Shown piece after piece: positions 45,927 to 63,875 of a stretch of 64,000 nucleotides of DNA (its first letter is position 1; each line of letters starts with the position of its first letter). The translations under genes and the position numbers were made by a program. Source of the stretch: Palleronia marisminoris (GTDB lineage Bacteria > Pseudomonadota > Alphaproteobacteria > Rhodobacterales > Rhodobacteraceae); contig NZ_FWFV01000011.1 of assembly GCF_900172315.1 (NCBI RefSeq), positions 20,839-84,838 on the forward strand, in the 5' to 3' direction. Under the pieces are notes generated by a model, which worked only from the letters and a program-made list of their open reading frames with translations, searched no databases and was not told the origin of the DNA.

Positions 45927-47330
45927 TCAGAGCTGCGGTGCTGCAAGACGGGAAACGCGGGCGAGAACTCGGCGCAGGGCGGGCTGATGGGATAGGGGAG
46001 TGTCCAGACGATATGCTCCCTCGAAGTCGCGCAACAGCATGTCCTCGACCGAGCGCGCAGCCTCGGGGCTTTCGACGACCACCGTCAGCTCGAAATTCAG
46101 GAGGCCTGAGCGAATGTCGAGATTCACCGACCCGACCGAGGCAATGTCGTCATCCATCAGGGCCACCTTCTGGTGCATGAAGGCGGGCGTATAGCGGTAG
46201 ATCTCCCCGCCGGCGGCGCGCAGCTCGTCGAAATAAGAGAACGCCGCCCACCACGGCAGCCAGTGGTCCGGCCGGTCGGGCACCAGCAGCCTCAGGTCGA
46301 CGCCCCGGAGCGCGGCCAGCTGCAGCGCGGCCATGACCTGCGAATCGGGAACGAAATAGGGTGTGGCGATCCAGAGCCGCTCGCGCGCCTGCTGCGCGAG
46401 GGCGATGAAGTAGAGGTTGCCGGTGTTCAGCTCGTCCGTGGGCGCGATCGGCAGGGCCACGCCGCGCATGTCGCCGGCCTTCGGCGCGGGGCGGAGCATC
46501 GGCCGGATATCGTCTCCGGTCGCCCAGGCCCAGTCGGCGGCGAAGCTGCGCTCGAGCTGGTCCACGACCGGGCCCGAAATGCGCGCGAAGGTGTCGCGCC
46601 AGGGGCCGTAACTCGATTCGCCGATATAGGTCTTCGAGCAGTTCTGCCCGCCCGTCAGCGCCACTGTCCCGTCCGCCACCACCAGCTTTCGGTGGTTGCG
46701 ATAGTTCCACTGGAAGGCCCCTAGCGCGCGCCGCGGCCCCTTCGGCTTGGCGGTCTGGATGCCGGCCTCGTGCATCTGGCGCATGAAACGGCGGGGCAAG
46801 CCGAAGAGGGGAAATTCGTCATGGAGGAAGTAGACTTTCACGCCTGCTCTGGCCCGGTCGATGCAAGCGGCCTGGACGCGACGGCCGATCTTGTCGTCTG
46901 CGAAGATGAAGAATTGCACCAGGACGTAGTGCTCGGCGCTGCGGATCGCGGCCTCGACGGCGTCGAAGGTGGCTTCCCCGTCGACCAGAAGCTCCATGTC
47001 GCAGCCCTCGGCGACCTTGTTGCTTGAAAGCCGCGAGAAGACGGAAAGGCGATCTTCGGGATCGGGCGGATCGCGGTGGTCCACGCCGTCCTCGCCGATC
47101 CGCGCATCCGAGGCGCGGCGGCGCTCGGCGAACTTGGCGTAGTTGGCCCAGCCGAAGATCGCGTAGGCCGGGATGCCCACGAACGGGTAGGCGAGGATCA
47201 GGACGATCCAGCCCATTGCACCCTGCGGCGTCCTCGAGGTGCGGATGGCCAGGTAGCCGGCCACGATCGCGGGCAGGACCAACGCCGCGCGCAGGATCAG
47301 ATCGTCGATCTCTATCAAGTTGCTCAGCAA
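45927..47330 (-). CDS. cls: Cardiolipin synthase (phospholipase D superfamily)
   Basis: The 467-residue membrane enzyme has two N-terminal transmembrane helices (about residues 10-60). Two HKD motifs follow, HRKLVVADGTVALTGGQN and HQKVALMDDDIASVGSVN. It condenses phosphatidylglycerol into cardiolipin at the inner membrane. It is transcribed with the EEP gene 2 bases downstream. Its 5' end is divergent from secE with about 110 bases between. Confidence 0.93.
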   Translation of the reverse strand: MLSNLIEIDDLILRAALVLPAIVAGYLAIRTSRTPQGAMGWIVLILAYPFVGIPAYAIFGWANYAKFAERRRASDARIGEDGVDHRDPPDPEDRLSVFSRLSSNKVAEGCDMELLVDGEATFDAVEAAIRSAEHYVLVQFFIFADDKIGRRVQAACIDRARAGVKVYFLHDEFPLFGLPRRFMRQMHEAGIQTAKPKGPRRALGAFQWNYRNHRKLVVADGTVALTGGQNCSKTYIGESSYGPWRDTFARISGPVVDQLERSFAADWAWATGDDIRPMLRPAPKAGDMRGVALPIAPTDELNTGNLYFIALAQQARERLWIATPYFVPDSQVMAALQLAALRGVDLRLLVPDRPDHWLPWWAAFSYFDELRAAGGEIYRYTPAFMHQKVALMDDDIASVGSVNLDIRSGLLNFELTVVVESPEAARSVEDMLLRDFEGAYRLDTPLSHQPALRRVLARVSRLAAPQL

Positions 47331-47441
47331 TTGAATTCCGCTGTCCCCGTTTTCATTCGGGGGGAGCTAGTGCGTTCCGTTCGGCTTGAAACCGTCGCCA
47401 TGCTTCCGTATCTGGCGCAGAGCCGATCCGGAGGATTCCCC

Positions 47442-47642
47442 ATGGCCGTCAAGACCAATCCCTTCCAGTTCATCCAGCAGACCCGCGCCGAGATCTCGAA
47501 GGTCGTCTGGCCGACCCGCCGCGAAGTTCTGCTGACGACCGTGATGGTCTTCATCATGGCCACGCTGACGGCGGTGTTCTTCTTCTTCGTCGACTTCGTG
47601 ATCCGCCAGGGGCTGGAACTGCTTCTGACGACTGTCGGCTAG
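47442..47642 (+). CDS. secE: Preprotein translocase subunit SecE
   Basis: The 66-residue single-helix SecE has an N-terminal amphipathic NPFQFIQQTRAEISKVVWPTRREV, the conserved WPTR, and one transmembrane segment in the second half. It belongs to the SecYEG channel. A GGAGGA lies 9 bases before the ATG. The tRNA-Trp gene that often precedes secE in related genomes is not present. A strong hairpin follows before nusG. Confidence 0.96.
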   Translation: MAVKTNPFQFIQQTRAEISKVVWPTRREVLLTTVMVFIMATLTAVFFFFVDFVIRQGLELLLTTVG

Positions 47643-47708
47643 GTTTCCCGCCTGCCGCGCCCGTCCGGGGCGGCACGGGCTTGATATCCGCGCGTCCGGG
47701 CGGTAAGA

Positions 47709-47762
47709 GGCGCGCAATTCCCCGACATGGCGTGCTTCGAAACGGTTGCGCGCCGCTTTTTT
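47709..47762 (+). terminator. Putative terminator/attenuator between secE and nusG
   Basis: A perfect 9-bp stem (GGCGCGCAA at 47709-47717 with TTGCGCGCC at 47746-47754) encloses a 28-base loop and is followed by GC and six T residues. It lies 40 bases before the nusG ATG. The long loop makes it less than ideal, so partial read-through or attenuation is likely. Confidence 0.6.
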
Positions 47763-47801
47763 GTCTGGGGCGCGTTATGCAAGCATGAAGGGCAGGGCCA
47801 G

Positions 47802-48335
47802 ATGGCAAAGCGGTGGTATTCGGTCAGCGTTCTGTCGAACTTCGAAAAGAAGATCGCCGAACAGATCCGCACCGAGGTCGCCGAGAAGGGCCTCGAGGAC
47901 CAGATCGACGAGGTGCTCGTCCCGACCGAAGAGGTCATCGAGGTGCGTCGCGGCAAGAAGGTCTCGACCGAGCGGCGCTTCATGCCGGGCTACGTCCTCG
48001 TGCACATGGAAATGTCGGATCAGGGATATCACCTGATCAGCCAGATCAACCGCGTGACCGGGTTCCTCGGGCCGCAAGGGCGCCCGATGCCCATGCGCGA
48101 CGCCGAGGTCGAGGCGATCCTGGGCCGCGTCCAGGAAGGCGAAGATACGCCGCGCATCGAAATCAGCTACGAATCGGGCGAGAAGGTGAAGGTCACCGAC
48201 GGTCCGTTCGAGGGGTTCGAAGGCACCGTCGAGGACGTGGACGAGGCGCATCAGACCCTGAAGGTCTCGGTCTCGATCTTTGGCCGGGCCACCCCGGTCG
48301 AGTTGGAATACACTCAGGTTTCAAAGGAAATCTGA
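47802..48335 (+). CDS. nusG: Transcription termination/antitermination factor NusG
   Basis: The 177-residue NusG has the NGN domain starting AKRWYSVSVLSNFEKKIAEQI, the conserved FMPGYVLVHM, and a C-terminal KOW domain with EKVKVTDGPFEGFEGTVEDVD. It binds RNA polymerase and couples to Rho or the ribosome. The ATG at 47802 has AGGGCCAG upstream and gives the family start; the ATG at 47727 would place the start inside the hairpin before it. Confidence 0.96.
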   Translation: MAKRWYSVSVLSNFEKKIAEQIRTEVAEKGLEDQIDEVLVPTEEVIEVRRGKKVSTERRFMPGYVLVHMEMSDQGYHLISQINRVTGFLGPQGRPMPMRDAEVEAILGRVQEGEDTPRIEISYESGEKVKVTDGPFEGFEGTVEDVDEAHQTLKVSVSIFGRATPVELEYTQVSKEI

Positions 48336-48446
48336 GCGTTCGACGTGGGAGCCGCCCGCATTGCGGGGGCGAACCACGGCATCCGCGCTTTCGGGCGCAT
48401 GTAGGGTGGGGATGATCCCCGCCGCGAATGTCAAAGGAGGCCTCAC

Positions 48447-48872
48447 ATGGCCAAGAAGAAGATCGGCAGCATGAAGCTGCAGGTGAAGGCGGGGCAGGCA
48501 AATCCCTCTCCGCCCGTCGGCCCGGCGCTGGGTCAGCGCGGCATCAACATCATGGAGTTCTGCAAGGCGTTCAACGCCAAGACGCAGGACATGGAGCAGG
48601 GTGCGCCTTGCCCCACCGTGATCACCTATTACCAGGACAAGTCCTTCACGATGGAAATCAAGACGCCGCCCGCGTCTTATTACCTCAAGAAGGCCGCCGG
48701 CGTGACGTCGGGCGCCAAGACGCCCTCGCGCGAGACTGTCGGTCAGGTGACCGCCAAGCAGGTCCGCGAGATCGCCGAGGCGAAGATGCGCGATCTGAAC
48801 GCGAACTCCGTCGAGGACGCGATGCAGATCATCCTGGGCTCCGCCCGCTCCATGGGCATTGAGGTGAAGTAA
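48447..48872 (+). CDS. rplK: 50S ribosomal protein L11
   Basis: The 141-residue L11 matches the family throughout: [33 protein letters not shown] and SARSMGIEV. It binds 23S rRNA at the GTPase centre. An AAAGGAGG precedes the ATG. Its TAA overlaps the rplA ATG by one base (TAATG). The 110-base leader after nusG is GC-rich, with possible hairpins I could not resolve. Confidence 0.98.
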   Translation: MAKKKIGSMKLQVKAGQANPSPPVGPALGQRGINIMEFCKAFNAKTQDMEQGAPCPTVITYYQDKSFTMEIKTPPASYYLKKAAGVTSGAKTPSRETVGQVTAKQVREIAEAKMRDLNANSVEDAMQIILGSARSMGIEVK

Positions 48873-49573
48873 TGGCCAAGCTGACCAAACGCCAGAAAGC
48901 CCAGGCCGCCTCGGTCGAGGGCAAGGAAAACATCTCGGTCGAGGATGCCGTCGCGCTGATCAAGTCGAACGCGACCGCTAAATTCGACGAGACGGTGGAA
49001 ATCGCGCTGAACCTCGGGATCGACCCGCGCCACGCCGACCAGATGGTCCGCGGCACGGTGAACTTGCCCGCCGGAACCGGCAAGACCGTCCGCGTGGCCG
49101 TCTTCGCCCGCGGTGCCAAGGCCGAGGAAGCGCAGTCAGCCGGTGCGGACATCGTCGGAGCCGAGGACCTGATGGAGCAGATCCAGAACGGTCAGATCAA
49201 CTTCGACCGCTGCATCGCGACTCCGGACATGATGCCGATCGTCGGCCGTCTGGGCAAGATCCTCGGCCCGCGAAACCTGATGCCGAACCCCAAGGTCGGC
49301 ACGGTGACTATGGACGTGAAAGAGGCCGTCGAGGCCGCCAAGGGCGGTCAGGTGCAGTTCCGCGCCGAGAAGGCTGGCGTCGTACATGCCGGCATTGGCA
49401 AGGCGTCGTTCTCGGACGAGGATCTGGCGCGAAACGTCCGCGCCTTCGTGGATGCGGTGTCCAAGGCCCGGCCGACGGGTGCCAAGGGCACCTACATGAA
49501 GCAGGTCGCCCTGTCCTCGACCATGGGTCGTGGCGTGACCGTCAATGTCGTGTCGGCCACCGGCAACGAGTGA
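48872..49573 (+). CDS. rplA: 50S ribosomal protein L1
   Basis: The 233-residue L1 shows [16 protein letters not shown], the conserved [20 protein letters not shown], and [17 protein letters not shown]. It forms the L1 stalk and can repress the rplKA mRNA in other bacteria. It is coupled to rplK through TAATG. A strong terminator follows, unlike the usual run-on into rplJ. Confidence 0.98.
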   Translation: MAKLTKRQKAQAASVEGKENISVEDAVALIKSNATAKFDETVEIALNLGIDPRHADQMVRGTVNLPAGTGKTVRVAVFARGAKAEEAQSAGADIVGAEDLMEQIQNGQINFDRCIATPDMMPIVGRLGKILGPRNLMPNPKVGTVTMDVKEAVEAAKGGQVQFRAEKAGVVHAGIGKASFSDEDLARNVRAFVDAVSKARPTGAKGTYMKQVALSSTMGRGVTVNVVSATGNE

Positions 49574-49598
49574 CCTTCGGCTAGAAGTTGTTCCAAGA

Positions 49599-49625
49599 GG
49601 GCGGGCCAGGTGGCCCGCCCTTTCT
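49599..49625 (+). terminator. Rho-independent terminator after rplA
   Basis: A perfect 10-bp stem (GGGCGGGCCA / TGGCCCGCCC) with a GG turn is followed by TTTCT. It starts 26 bases after the rplA stop. Confidence 0.88.
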
Positions 49626-49781
49626 CGTTTGGGATGGTCGTGCAGGAGATTCCGGGAAAGCTGCCCCTCCCGGCTCCGCCTTCTCAGGCTCTCAGCTGGT
49701 GCCGTGGCGGAACTGGGAGGGCCCCTCGCGTTTTCGTCATCGGAACGTCATACTGGCCACCGCTCATTCTCAGTCGGGTTG

Positions 49782-50429
49782 ATGACCATGTGGCGTTCGC
49801 GCCTGTTCCTCTATTGTCTGGCCGCCGATGCGGTGTTCATCGCGATCTACGTCACGCTACGCTTGGCCGAGCTGGCGGGCGTCGGCAAGATGCATTCGAT
49901 GCTGAACCTCGAGAGCGAAAGTAGCCTTCCCAGCTTCTTCATCTATTTCCAGTGGCTCGCGATGAGCATTGTGCTGTTCCGCGCCGCGCGCCGAAGTGGA
50001 AGCATAGCCGCGGCTGCGCTGGGGCTTTTCGCAGGACTTCTGTTCCTCGATGACGCGGCGCAGATCCATGAGCAGCTGGGCGAGCTCGTCGCGTCGGCCC
50101 TCGACCTGACGGGCATCTCGGGGGTGCCGCCGGACGGCGTCGGCGAGTTGATCGTGTTGGCCGGCTTGGGCGTTGTCTGTCTGGCGTGCATCGTCGTCGC
50201 CTGGATGCGTCCGGGCGGCGTGGGGCGCCCGATGATCATGACCTTCACTCTGCTTGCTGCCCTTCTGGCGGGGGTCGGGGTCGGCTTCGACGTGGTGCAC
50301 GAAATGACCTCTGACCGCCTGCAGTGGGTGTTCGGCACCGTGGAAGACGGCGGCGAGATGATCCTGGCCACGGCGATGCTCGCTCTGGCCGCACGGGTCG
50401 CCGCCCGATCGAAGGCCGGGATCGAGTAA
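49782..50429 (+). CDS. Multi-helix membrane protein of unknown function, inserted between rplA and rplJ
   Basis: The 215-residue protein has about six hydrophobic helices (near residues 5-25, 45-65, 72-92, 115-140, 148-170 and 185-207). A conserved-looking acidic/His region, LFLDDAAQIHEQLGE, follows helix 3, and a second, FDVVHEMTSDRLQ, follows helix 5. These repeated Asp/His/Glu clusters could bind metal. I recognise no named family. The start may be the ATG at 49782 or 49788; no strong ribosome-binding site is present. It lies behind the rplKA terminator and before a long leader of rplJ, a position normally empty. Confidence 0.7.
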   Translation: MTMWRSRLFLYCLAADAVFIAIYVTLRLAELAGVGKMHSMLNLESESSLPSFFIYFQWLAMSIVLFRAARRSGSIAAAALGLFAGLLFLDDAAQIHEQLGELVASALDLTGISGVPPDGVGELIVLAGLGVVCLACIVVAWMRPGGVGRPMIMTFTLLAALLAGVGVGFDVVHEMTSDRLQWVFGTVEDGGEMILATAMLALAARVAARSKAGIE

Positions 50430-50693
50430 AGACGCGGCACCCCCTTCCATTTCCCGCGCCACACCTATAGGGACCCCGGATGGAAGGCCACTCGATTCGT
50501 GTGGCCCGTCATTTCGTCCGAGACGGTGGGTCGGAGCGATCCGGTAATTCCTGCCTGAGACGGGAAGAGACATTCTCTCGGGGCCGTTCCCGCGGCTACC
50601 ACAGGGATGCGACGACCCGTTCGGACCGCATGGCCGGGGCCTCCCCGGTCGGACTGAGCCGGAGGGGTCGCCCTCCAAACTTGGAGTGAAACT
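50430..50693 (+). promoter_or_regulatory. rplJL leader region, probably with promoter and L10-binding leader RNA
   Basis: The 264 bases before rplJ hold no gene. A TATAGG (50466-50471) could be a -10 box, but no good -35 is present. Downstream the sequence is rich in paired segments (GGCCGGGGCCTCCCCGGTC near 50635) as expected of an autoregulated L10 leader. The exact structure could not be derived by eye. Confidence 0.4.
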
Positions 50694-51212
50694 GTGGATA
50701 GAGCCCAGAAAGAGAAAGTGGTCGAGGAACTCGGCCAGATCTTCGAAAGCTCTGGCGTCGTGGTGGTCTCGCACTACCAGGGCCTCACGGTTGCCGAGAT
50801 GCAGGATCTTCGGGCGCGCATGCGTGCTGTCGGAGGCTCCGTTCGCGTCGCCAAGAACAGGCTCGCCAAGATCGCCCTGCAGAACACCGAGATGGCTGAC
50901 ATCTCGGAGTACCTGCTGGGCCAGACTGTCCTGTCCTACTCGGAAGACCCCGTGGCTGCGGCCAAGGTGGCGGACGAGTACGCCAAGGAGAATCAGAAGT
51001 TCGTGATTCTCGGCGGCGCCATGGGCGAGACGAAGCTGGACACCGCCGGTGTCGTGAGCGTTGCCAAGCTGCCCAGCCGTGACGAGCTTATTGCTCAGGT
51101 TGTCAGCTGCATTGGTGCGCCTGCGTCGAACATCGCCGGTGCGATCGGGGCGCCTGCTTCGAACATCGCGAGCATCCTGTCGACCATCGAGGAGAAGGCG
51201 GAAGCCGCCTGA
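50694..51212 (+). CDS. rplJ: 50S ribosomal protein L10
   Basis: The 172-residue L10 begins at a GTG (50694) with TTGGAGTG upstream, giving [17 protein letters not shown]. It has the conserved [19 protein letters not shown] and the C-terminal helix region that carries L7/L12 dimers ([20 protein letters not shown], a duplicated stretch). It forms the ribosomal stalk base. rplL follows 69 bases later. Confidence 0.97.
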   Translation: MDRAQKEKVVEELGQIFESSGVVVVSHYQGLTVAEMQDLRARMRAVGGSVRVAKNRLAKIALQNTEMADISEYLLGQTVLSYSEDPVAAAKVADEYAKENQKFVILGGAMGETKLDTAGVVSVAKLPSRDELIAQVVSCIGAPASNIAGAIGAPASNIASILSTIEEKAEAA

Positions 51213-51281
51213 TCTTCGCGAGACCCACGCGGCTTGAAAGTCGCGACGTTGGAACCCATCTGACTGAACGGAAACGAGACA

Positions 51282-51662
<381 letters not shown>

Positions 51663-51705
51663 TCGGGCAGGGGTGCGCGTGAGCGCATCCCTTCCTATGT
51701 AACGT

Positions 51706-51734
51706 GGCCGACCCCGGTTCATCCGGGGTCGGCC
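51706..51734 (+). terminator. Strong hairpin between rplL and rpoB (attenuator or processing site)
   Basis: A perfect 12-bp stem (GGCCGACCCCGG / CCGGGGTCGGCC) with a TTCAT loop lacks a T-tract, so it is more likely a partial attenuator or RNA-processing site than a full terminator. rpoB starts 168 bases later. Confidence 0.6.
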
Positions 51735-51901
51735 TACCGCGTCTCGGCAAGGGCCTTCGGGCTTTTCCCCAGGTGCGGTGCCGGATCGGGCGGTCGTCTG
51801 TGGGAGGACGACCAGGTATGGATCCGGCCCCCCCGTTTCGCCCGGATGTCCGGCCTTTCCCCAGGGGTCGCGCATCTGCGAAGAGAAAAGGTGCACTCTA
51901 C

Positions 51902-56056
<4,155 letters not shown>

Positions 56057-56123
56057 CCTGCTCCGGGGCCGGTGCGACGCCGGCCCCATCCCTTTGACGC
56101 ACCCGTATTCTTAAGGACGGAAC

Positions 56124-60362
<4,239 letters not shown>

Positions 60363-60390
60363 GGCCGGCAATCGTTCGAGAAGATTAGAA

Positions 60391-60415
60391 GAGGCCCCGT
60401 TTCGGCGGGGCCTCT
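60391..60415 (+). terminator. Terminator after rpoC
   Basis: The inverted repeat GAGGCCCCG / CGGGGCCTC with a TTTCGG loop is followed by TGTCGTG. The T-tract is weak, but the stem is strong and correctly placed. Confidence 0.75.
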
Positions 60416-60537
60416 GTCGTGTGTGCAGAAGATCGGCGGTCGTCGGGTCGTGGCCTTGGAATGAAGCCAGGCCAGGTTGCAAACTGCTCGGTGGTTGCCC
60501 ATCTAGGCGCTACACCACTAGGGCGCTTGGGGCTCTG

Positions 60538-60566
60538 TTGACACTCCCCGACTCGCCATTTATACG
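60538..60566 (+). promoter_or_regulatory. Predicted sigma-70 promoter of the str operon (rpsL)
   Basis: A perfect TTGACA (60538-60543) and TATACG (60561-60566) are separated by exactly 17 bases. This leaves a leader of about 220 bases before the rpsL ATG. The rest of the 60416-60795 interval has no gene. Confidence 0.8.
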
Positions 60567-60795
60567 GCGCCAACCGTGCGACCGGGCTTGCCCCGGGCCG
60601 GGGCTTAAATTGATGGAAGTGGTCACGATCCGGGCTGAAAGGCTCCGATCCTCTGGAAACCAGCCGCGTGGGCCGACGAGGGCCCAATGCGGCGTTTGCG
60701 TTTGGCGGACGCGCCCGGCGCATCAGAAGATGAACCGGGGTGCGCGCGCCCCACTCGAAACGAACAAGTGTTGCAACACGGGGAATGAAACCGGA

Positions 60796-61167
60796 ATGCC
60801 AACGATCCAACAGCTGATCCGCAAGCCGCGGCAGCCGAAAGTCAAACGCTCGAAGTCGCTGCATCTCGAGCAGTGCCCGCAGAAGCGGGGCGTCTGCACC
60901 CGCGTCTATACCACCACGCCGAAGAAGCCGAACTCGGCCATGCGGAAGGTCGCCAAGGTGCGCCTGACCAATGGCTACGAGGTCATCAGCTACATTCCGG
61001 GCGAGAGCCACAACCTGCAGGAGCACTCGGTGGTCCTGATCCGCGGCGGTCGTGTGAAAGACCTTCCGGGCGTGCGCTATCACATCCTTCGCGGCGTGCT
61101 CGACACGCAGGGCGTCAAGGACCGCAAGCAGCGCCGGTCGAAGTATGGCGCCAAGCGCCCGAAGTAA
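60796..61167 (+). CDS. rpsL: 30S ribosomal protein S12
   Basis: The 123-residue S12 starts [13 protein letters not shown] and is complete to KYGAKRPK. Residues linked to streptomycin response (Lys43 in TTPKKPNSA and Lys88 in GRVKDLPGV) are wild type. Asp89, the RimO target, is present and the rimO gene lies in this window. A promoter with perfect -35 precedes it. The ribosome-binding site is weak (GGGAATGAAACCGGA). rpsG follows after 12 bases. Confidence 0.98.
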   Translation: MPTIQQLIRKPRQPKVKRSKSLHLEQCPQKRGVCTRVYTTTPKKPNSAMRKVAKVRLTNGYEVISYIPGESHNLQEHSVVLIRGGRVKDLPGVRYHILRGVLDTQGVKDRKQRRSKYGAKRPK

Positions 61168-61650
<483 letters not shown>

Positions 61651-61674
61651 CCCCTAGCCTGAGGATTTCTACCA

Positions 61675-63816
61675 ATGGCACGCGAATATCCGCTCGACCG
61701 CTACCGTAACTTCGGCATCATGGCCCACATCGATGCCGGCAAGACAACCTGCACCGAGCGCGTCCTTTTCTACACCGGCAAGTCGCACAAGCTCGGCGAA
61801 GTCCATGATGGCGCCGCCACCATGGACTGGATGGAGCAGGAGCAGGAACGCGGGATCACTATCACCTCGGCTGCGACTACCACGTTCTGGTTCCGCACCG
61901 AAGATGGCGAGAACCCCACGGGCATCTACGGCAATACGCCGCAGGAGGCCAAGTTCCGGTTCAACATCATAGACACCCCGGGCCACGTCGACTTCACCAT
62001 TGAGGTCGAGCGTTCGCTCGCCGTGCTCGACGGCGCGATCTGCGTTCTCGACGCCAACGCCGGCGTCGAGCCCCAGACCGAGACTGTCTGGCGCCAGGCC
62101 GACCGCTACAAGGTGCCGCGCATCGTGTTCGTCAACAAGATGGACAAGATCGGCGCCGACTTCTTCAACTGCGTCACGATGATCAAGGACCGCACCGGCG
62201 CCAACGCCGTGCCGATCCAGCTGCCAATCGGCTCCGAGGACCAGCTCGAGGGCATCATCGACCTCGTGACCATGAAGGAGTGGGTCTGGGAAGGTGAAGA
62301 TCTTGGCGCATCTTGGGTCGTCCGCGACATTCGTGAGGACCTGAAGGACCAAGCCGAGGAATGGCGCGGGACGCTCATCGAGGCTGCCGTCGAAATTGAT
62401 GACGAGGCCATGGAAGCGTATCTGGAGGGTCAGGAACCTGACCAGCCGAAGCTGCGTGAGTTGATCCGCCGTGCGACGCTGTCACTGTCCTTCGTTCCGG
62501 TTCTGGCCGGCTCGGCGTTCAAGAACAAGGGCGTCCAGCCCCTGCTGAACGCGGTCATCGACTATCTGCCGGGCCCCCTCGACGTGCCGCCCTACATGGG
62601 CTTCTCGCCGGATGACGAGACCGAGACGCGCAACATTGAACGTCGTCCTGGCGACGATCAGCCCTTTGCCGGCCTCGCGTTCAAGATCATGAACGACCCC
62701 TTCGTCGGTACGCTGACCTTCACGCGCATCTACTCGGGCCTGCTCGAGAAGGGCAGCTCGGTGCTCAACACCACCAAGGGCAAGCGCGAGCGCGTCGGCC
62801 GGATGATGATGATGCACTCGAACTCCCGCGAAGAGATCGAATGGGCCGGTTCCGGGGACATCATCGCGTTGGCTGGTCTGAAGGACACGACGACCGGTGA
62901 CACCCTGTCCGATCCGCAAAAGCAGGTCGTTCTGGAAACCATGACCTTCCCCGATCCCGTCATCGAGATCGCGGTCGAGCCCAAGACGAAGGCCGACCAG
63001 GAGAAGATGTCCGCCGGTCTCCAGCGTCTTGCCGCCGAGGATCCGTCCTTCCGCGTCGAAACCGACATCGAGTCGGGCCAGACGATCATGAAGGGCATGG
63101 GCGAACTTCACCTCGACATCCTGGTCGACCGCCTCAAGCGGGAGTTCAAGGTCGAGGCGAATATCGGTGCGCCGCAGGTCGCCTATCGCGAGACGATCAA
63201 GCAGAAGATCAACCACACCTACACGCACAAGAAGCAGTCGGGTGGTTCGGGTCAGTTCGCCGAAGTCCAGCTCGAGATCAGCCCGACCGAGCCGGGTGAA
63301 GGCTACTCGTTCGAGAGCCGCATCGTCGGTGGTTCGGTGCCGAAGGAATACGTTCCGGGCGTCGAGAAGGGCATCAAGTCGGTCATGGACTCCGGTCCGA
63401 TCGCCGGATTCCCGGTCATCGACTTCAAGGTCGCGCTGGTTGACGGCAAGTACCACGACGTCGACTCGTCGGTGCTGGCGTTCGAGATCGCGTCGCGGAT
63501 GTGCATGCGTGAAGGCCTTCGCAAGGCCGGCGCGCAGCTGCTGGAGCCGATCATGAAGGTCGAGGTCGTGACCCCGGAAGAGTATACCGGCAACGTCATC
63601 GGCGACCTCACTTCGCGGCGCGGTCAGGTGCAGGGCCAGGAACCCCGCGGCGTCGCGATCGTGATCGATGCGTTCGTTCCGCTGGCCAACATGTTCGGCT
63701 ACATCAACAACCTGCGCTCGATGTCCTCGGGCCGCGCGCAGTTCACGATGCAGTTCGACCACTACGAGCCGGTGCCGCAGAATATCTCGGAAGAGATCCA
63801 GGCGAAGTACGCTTAA
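61675..63816 (+). CDS. fusA: Elongation factor G
   Basis: The 713-residue EF-G has G1 [10 protein letters not shown]3 DTPGHVD and G4 NKMDK, followed by domains II-V ending in [16 protein letters not shown]. It drives ribosomal translocation with GTP. Compared with E. coli EF-G the switch I/G2-G3 region carries a short insert ([19 protein letters not shown]), which I associate with this bacterial group. It lies between rpsG and tuf in the normal str order. Confidence 0.98.
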   Translation: MAREYPLDRYRNFGIMAHIDAGKTTCTERVLFYTGKSHKLGEVHDGAATMDWMEQEQERGITITSAATTTFWFRTEDGENPTGIYGNTPQEAKFRFNIIDTPGHVDFTIEVERSLAVLDGAICVLDANAGVEPQTETVWRQADRYKVPRIVFVNKMDKIGADFFNCVTMIKDRTGANAVPIQLPIGSEDQLEGIIDLVTMKEWVWEGEDLGASWVVRDIREDLKDQAEEWRGTLIEAAVEIDDEAMEAYLEGQEPDQPKLRELIRRATLSLSFVPVLAGSAFKNKGVQPLLNAVIDYLPGPLDVPPYMGFSPDDETETRNIERRPGDDQPFAGLAFKIMNDPFVGTLTFTRIYSGLLEKGSSVLNTTKGKRERVGRMMMMHSNSREEIEWAGSGDIIALAGLKDTTTGDTLSDPQKQVVLETMTFPDPVIEIAVEPKTKADQEKMSAGLQRLAAEDPSFRVETDIESGQTIMKGMGELHLDILVDRLKREFKVEANIGAPQVAYRETIKQKINHTYTHKKQSGGSGQFAEVQLEISPTEPGEGYSFESRIVGGSVPKEYVPGVEKGIKSVMDSGPIAGFPVIDFKVALVDGKYHDVDSSVLAFEIASRMCMREGLRKAGAQLLEPIMKVEVVTPEEYTGNVIGDLTSRRGQVQGQEPRGVAIVIDAFVPLANMFGYINNLRSMSSGRAQFTMQFDHYEPVPQNISEEIQAKYA

Positions 63817-63875
63817 CCCACGGACACCGCGGGCCGGCATCGCCGGCTCGCATCCAAAGATAACAGGAGGCCTCC

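Noticed and set aside
47331..47441. Expected tRNA-Trp gene upstream of secE
   Set aside because: I looked for a cloverleaf in this gap because tRNA-Trp often precedes secE in alphaproteobacteria; none is present.
51121..51180. Direct repeat near the rplJ 3' end (two copies of a GCGCCTGC.TCGAACATCGC-like unit)
   Set aside because: It is an in-frame duplication within L10 (PASNIAG/PASNIAS), part of the coding sequence and not a mobile or CRISPR repeat.
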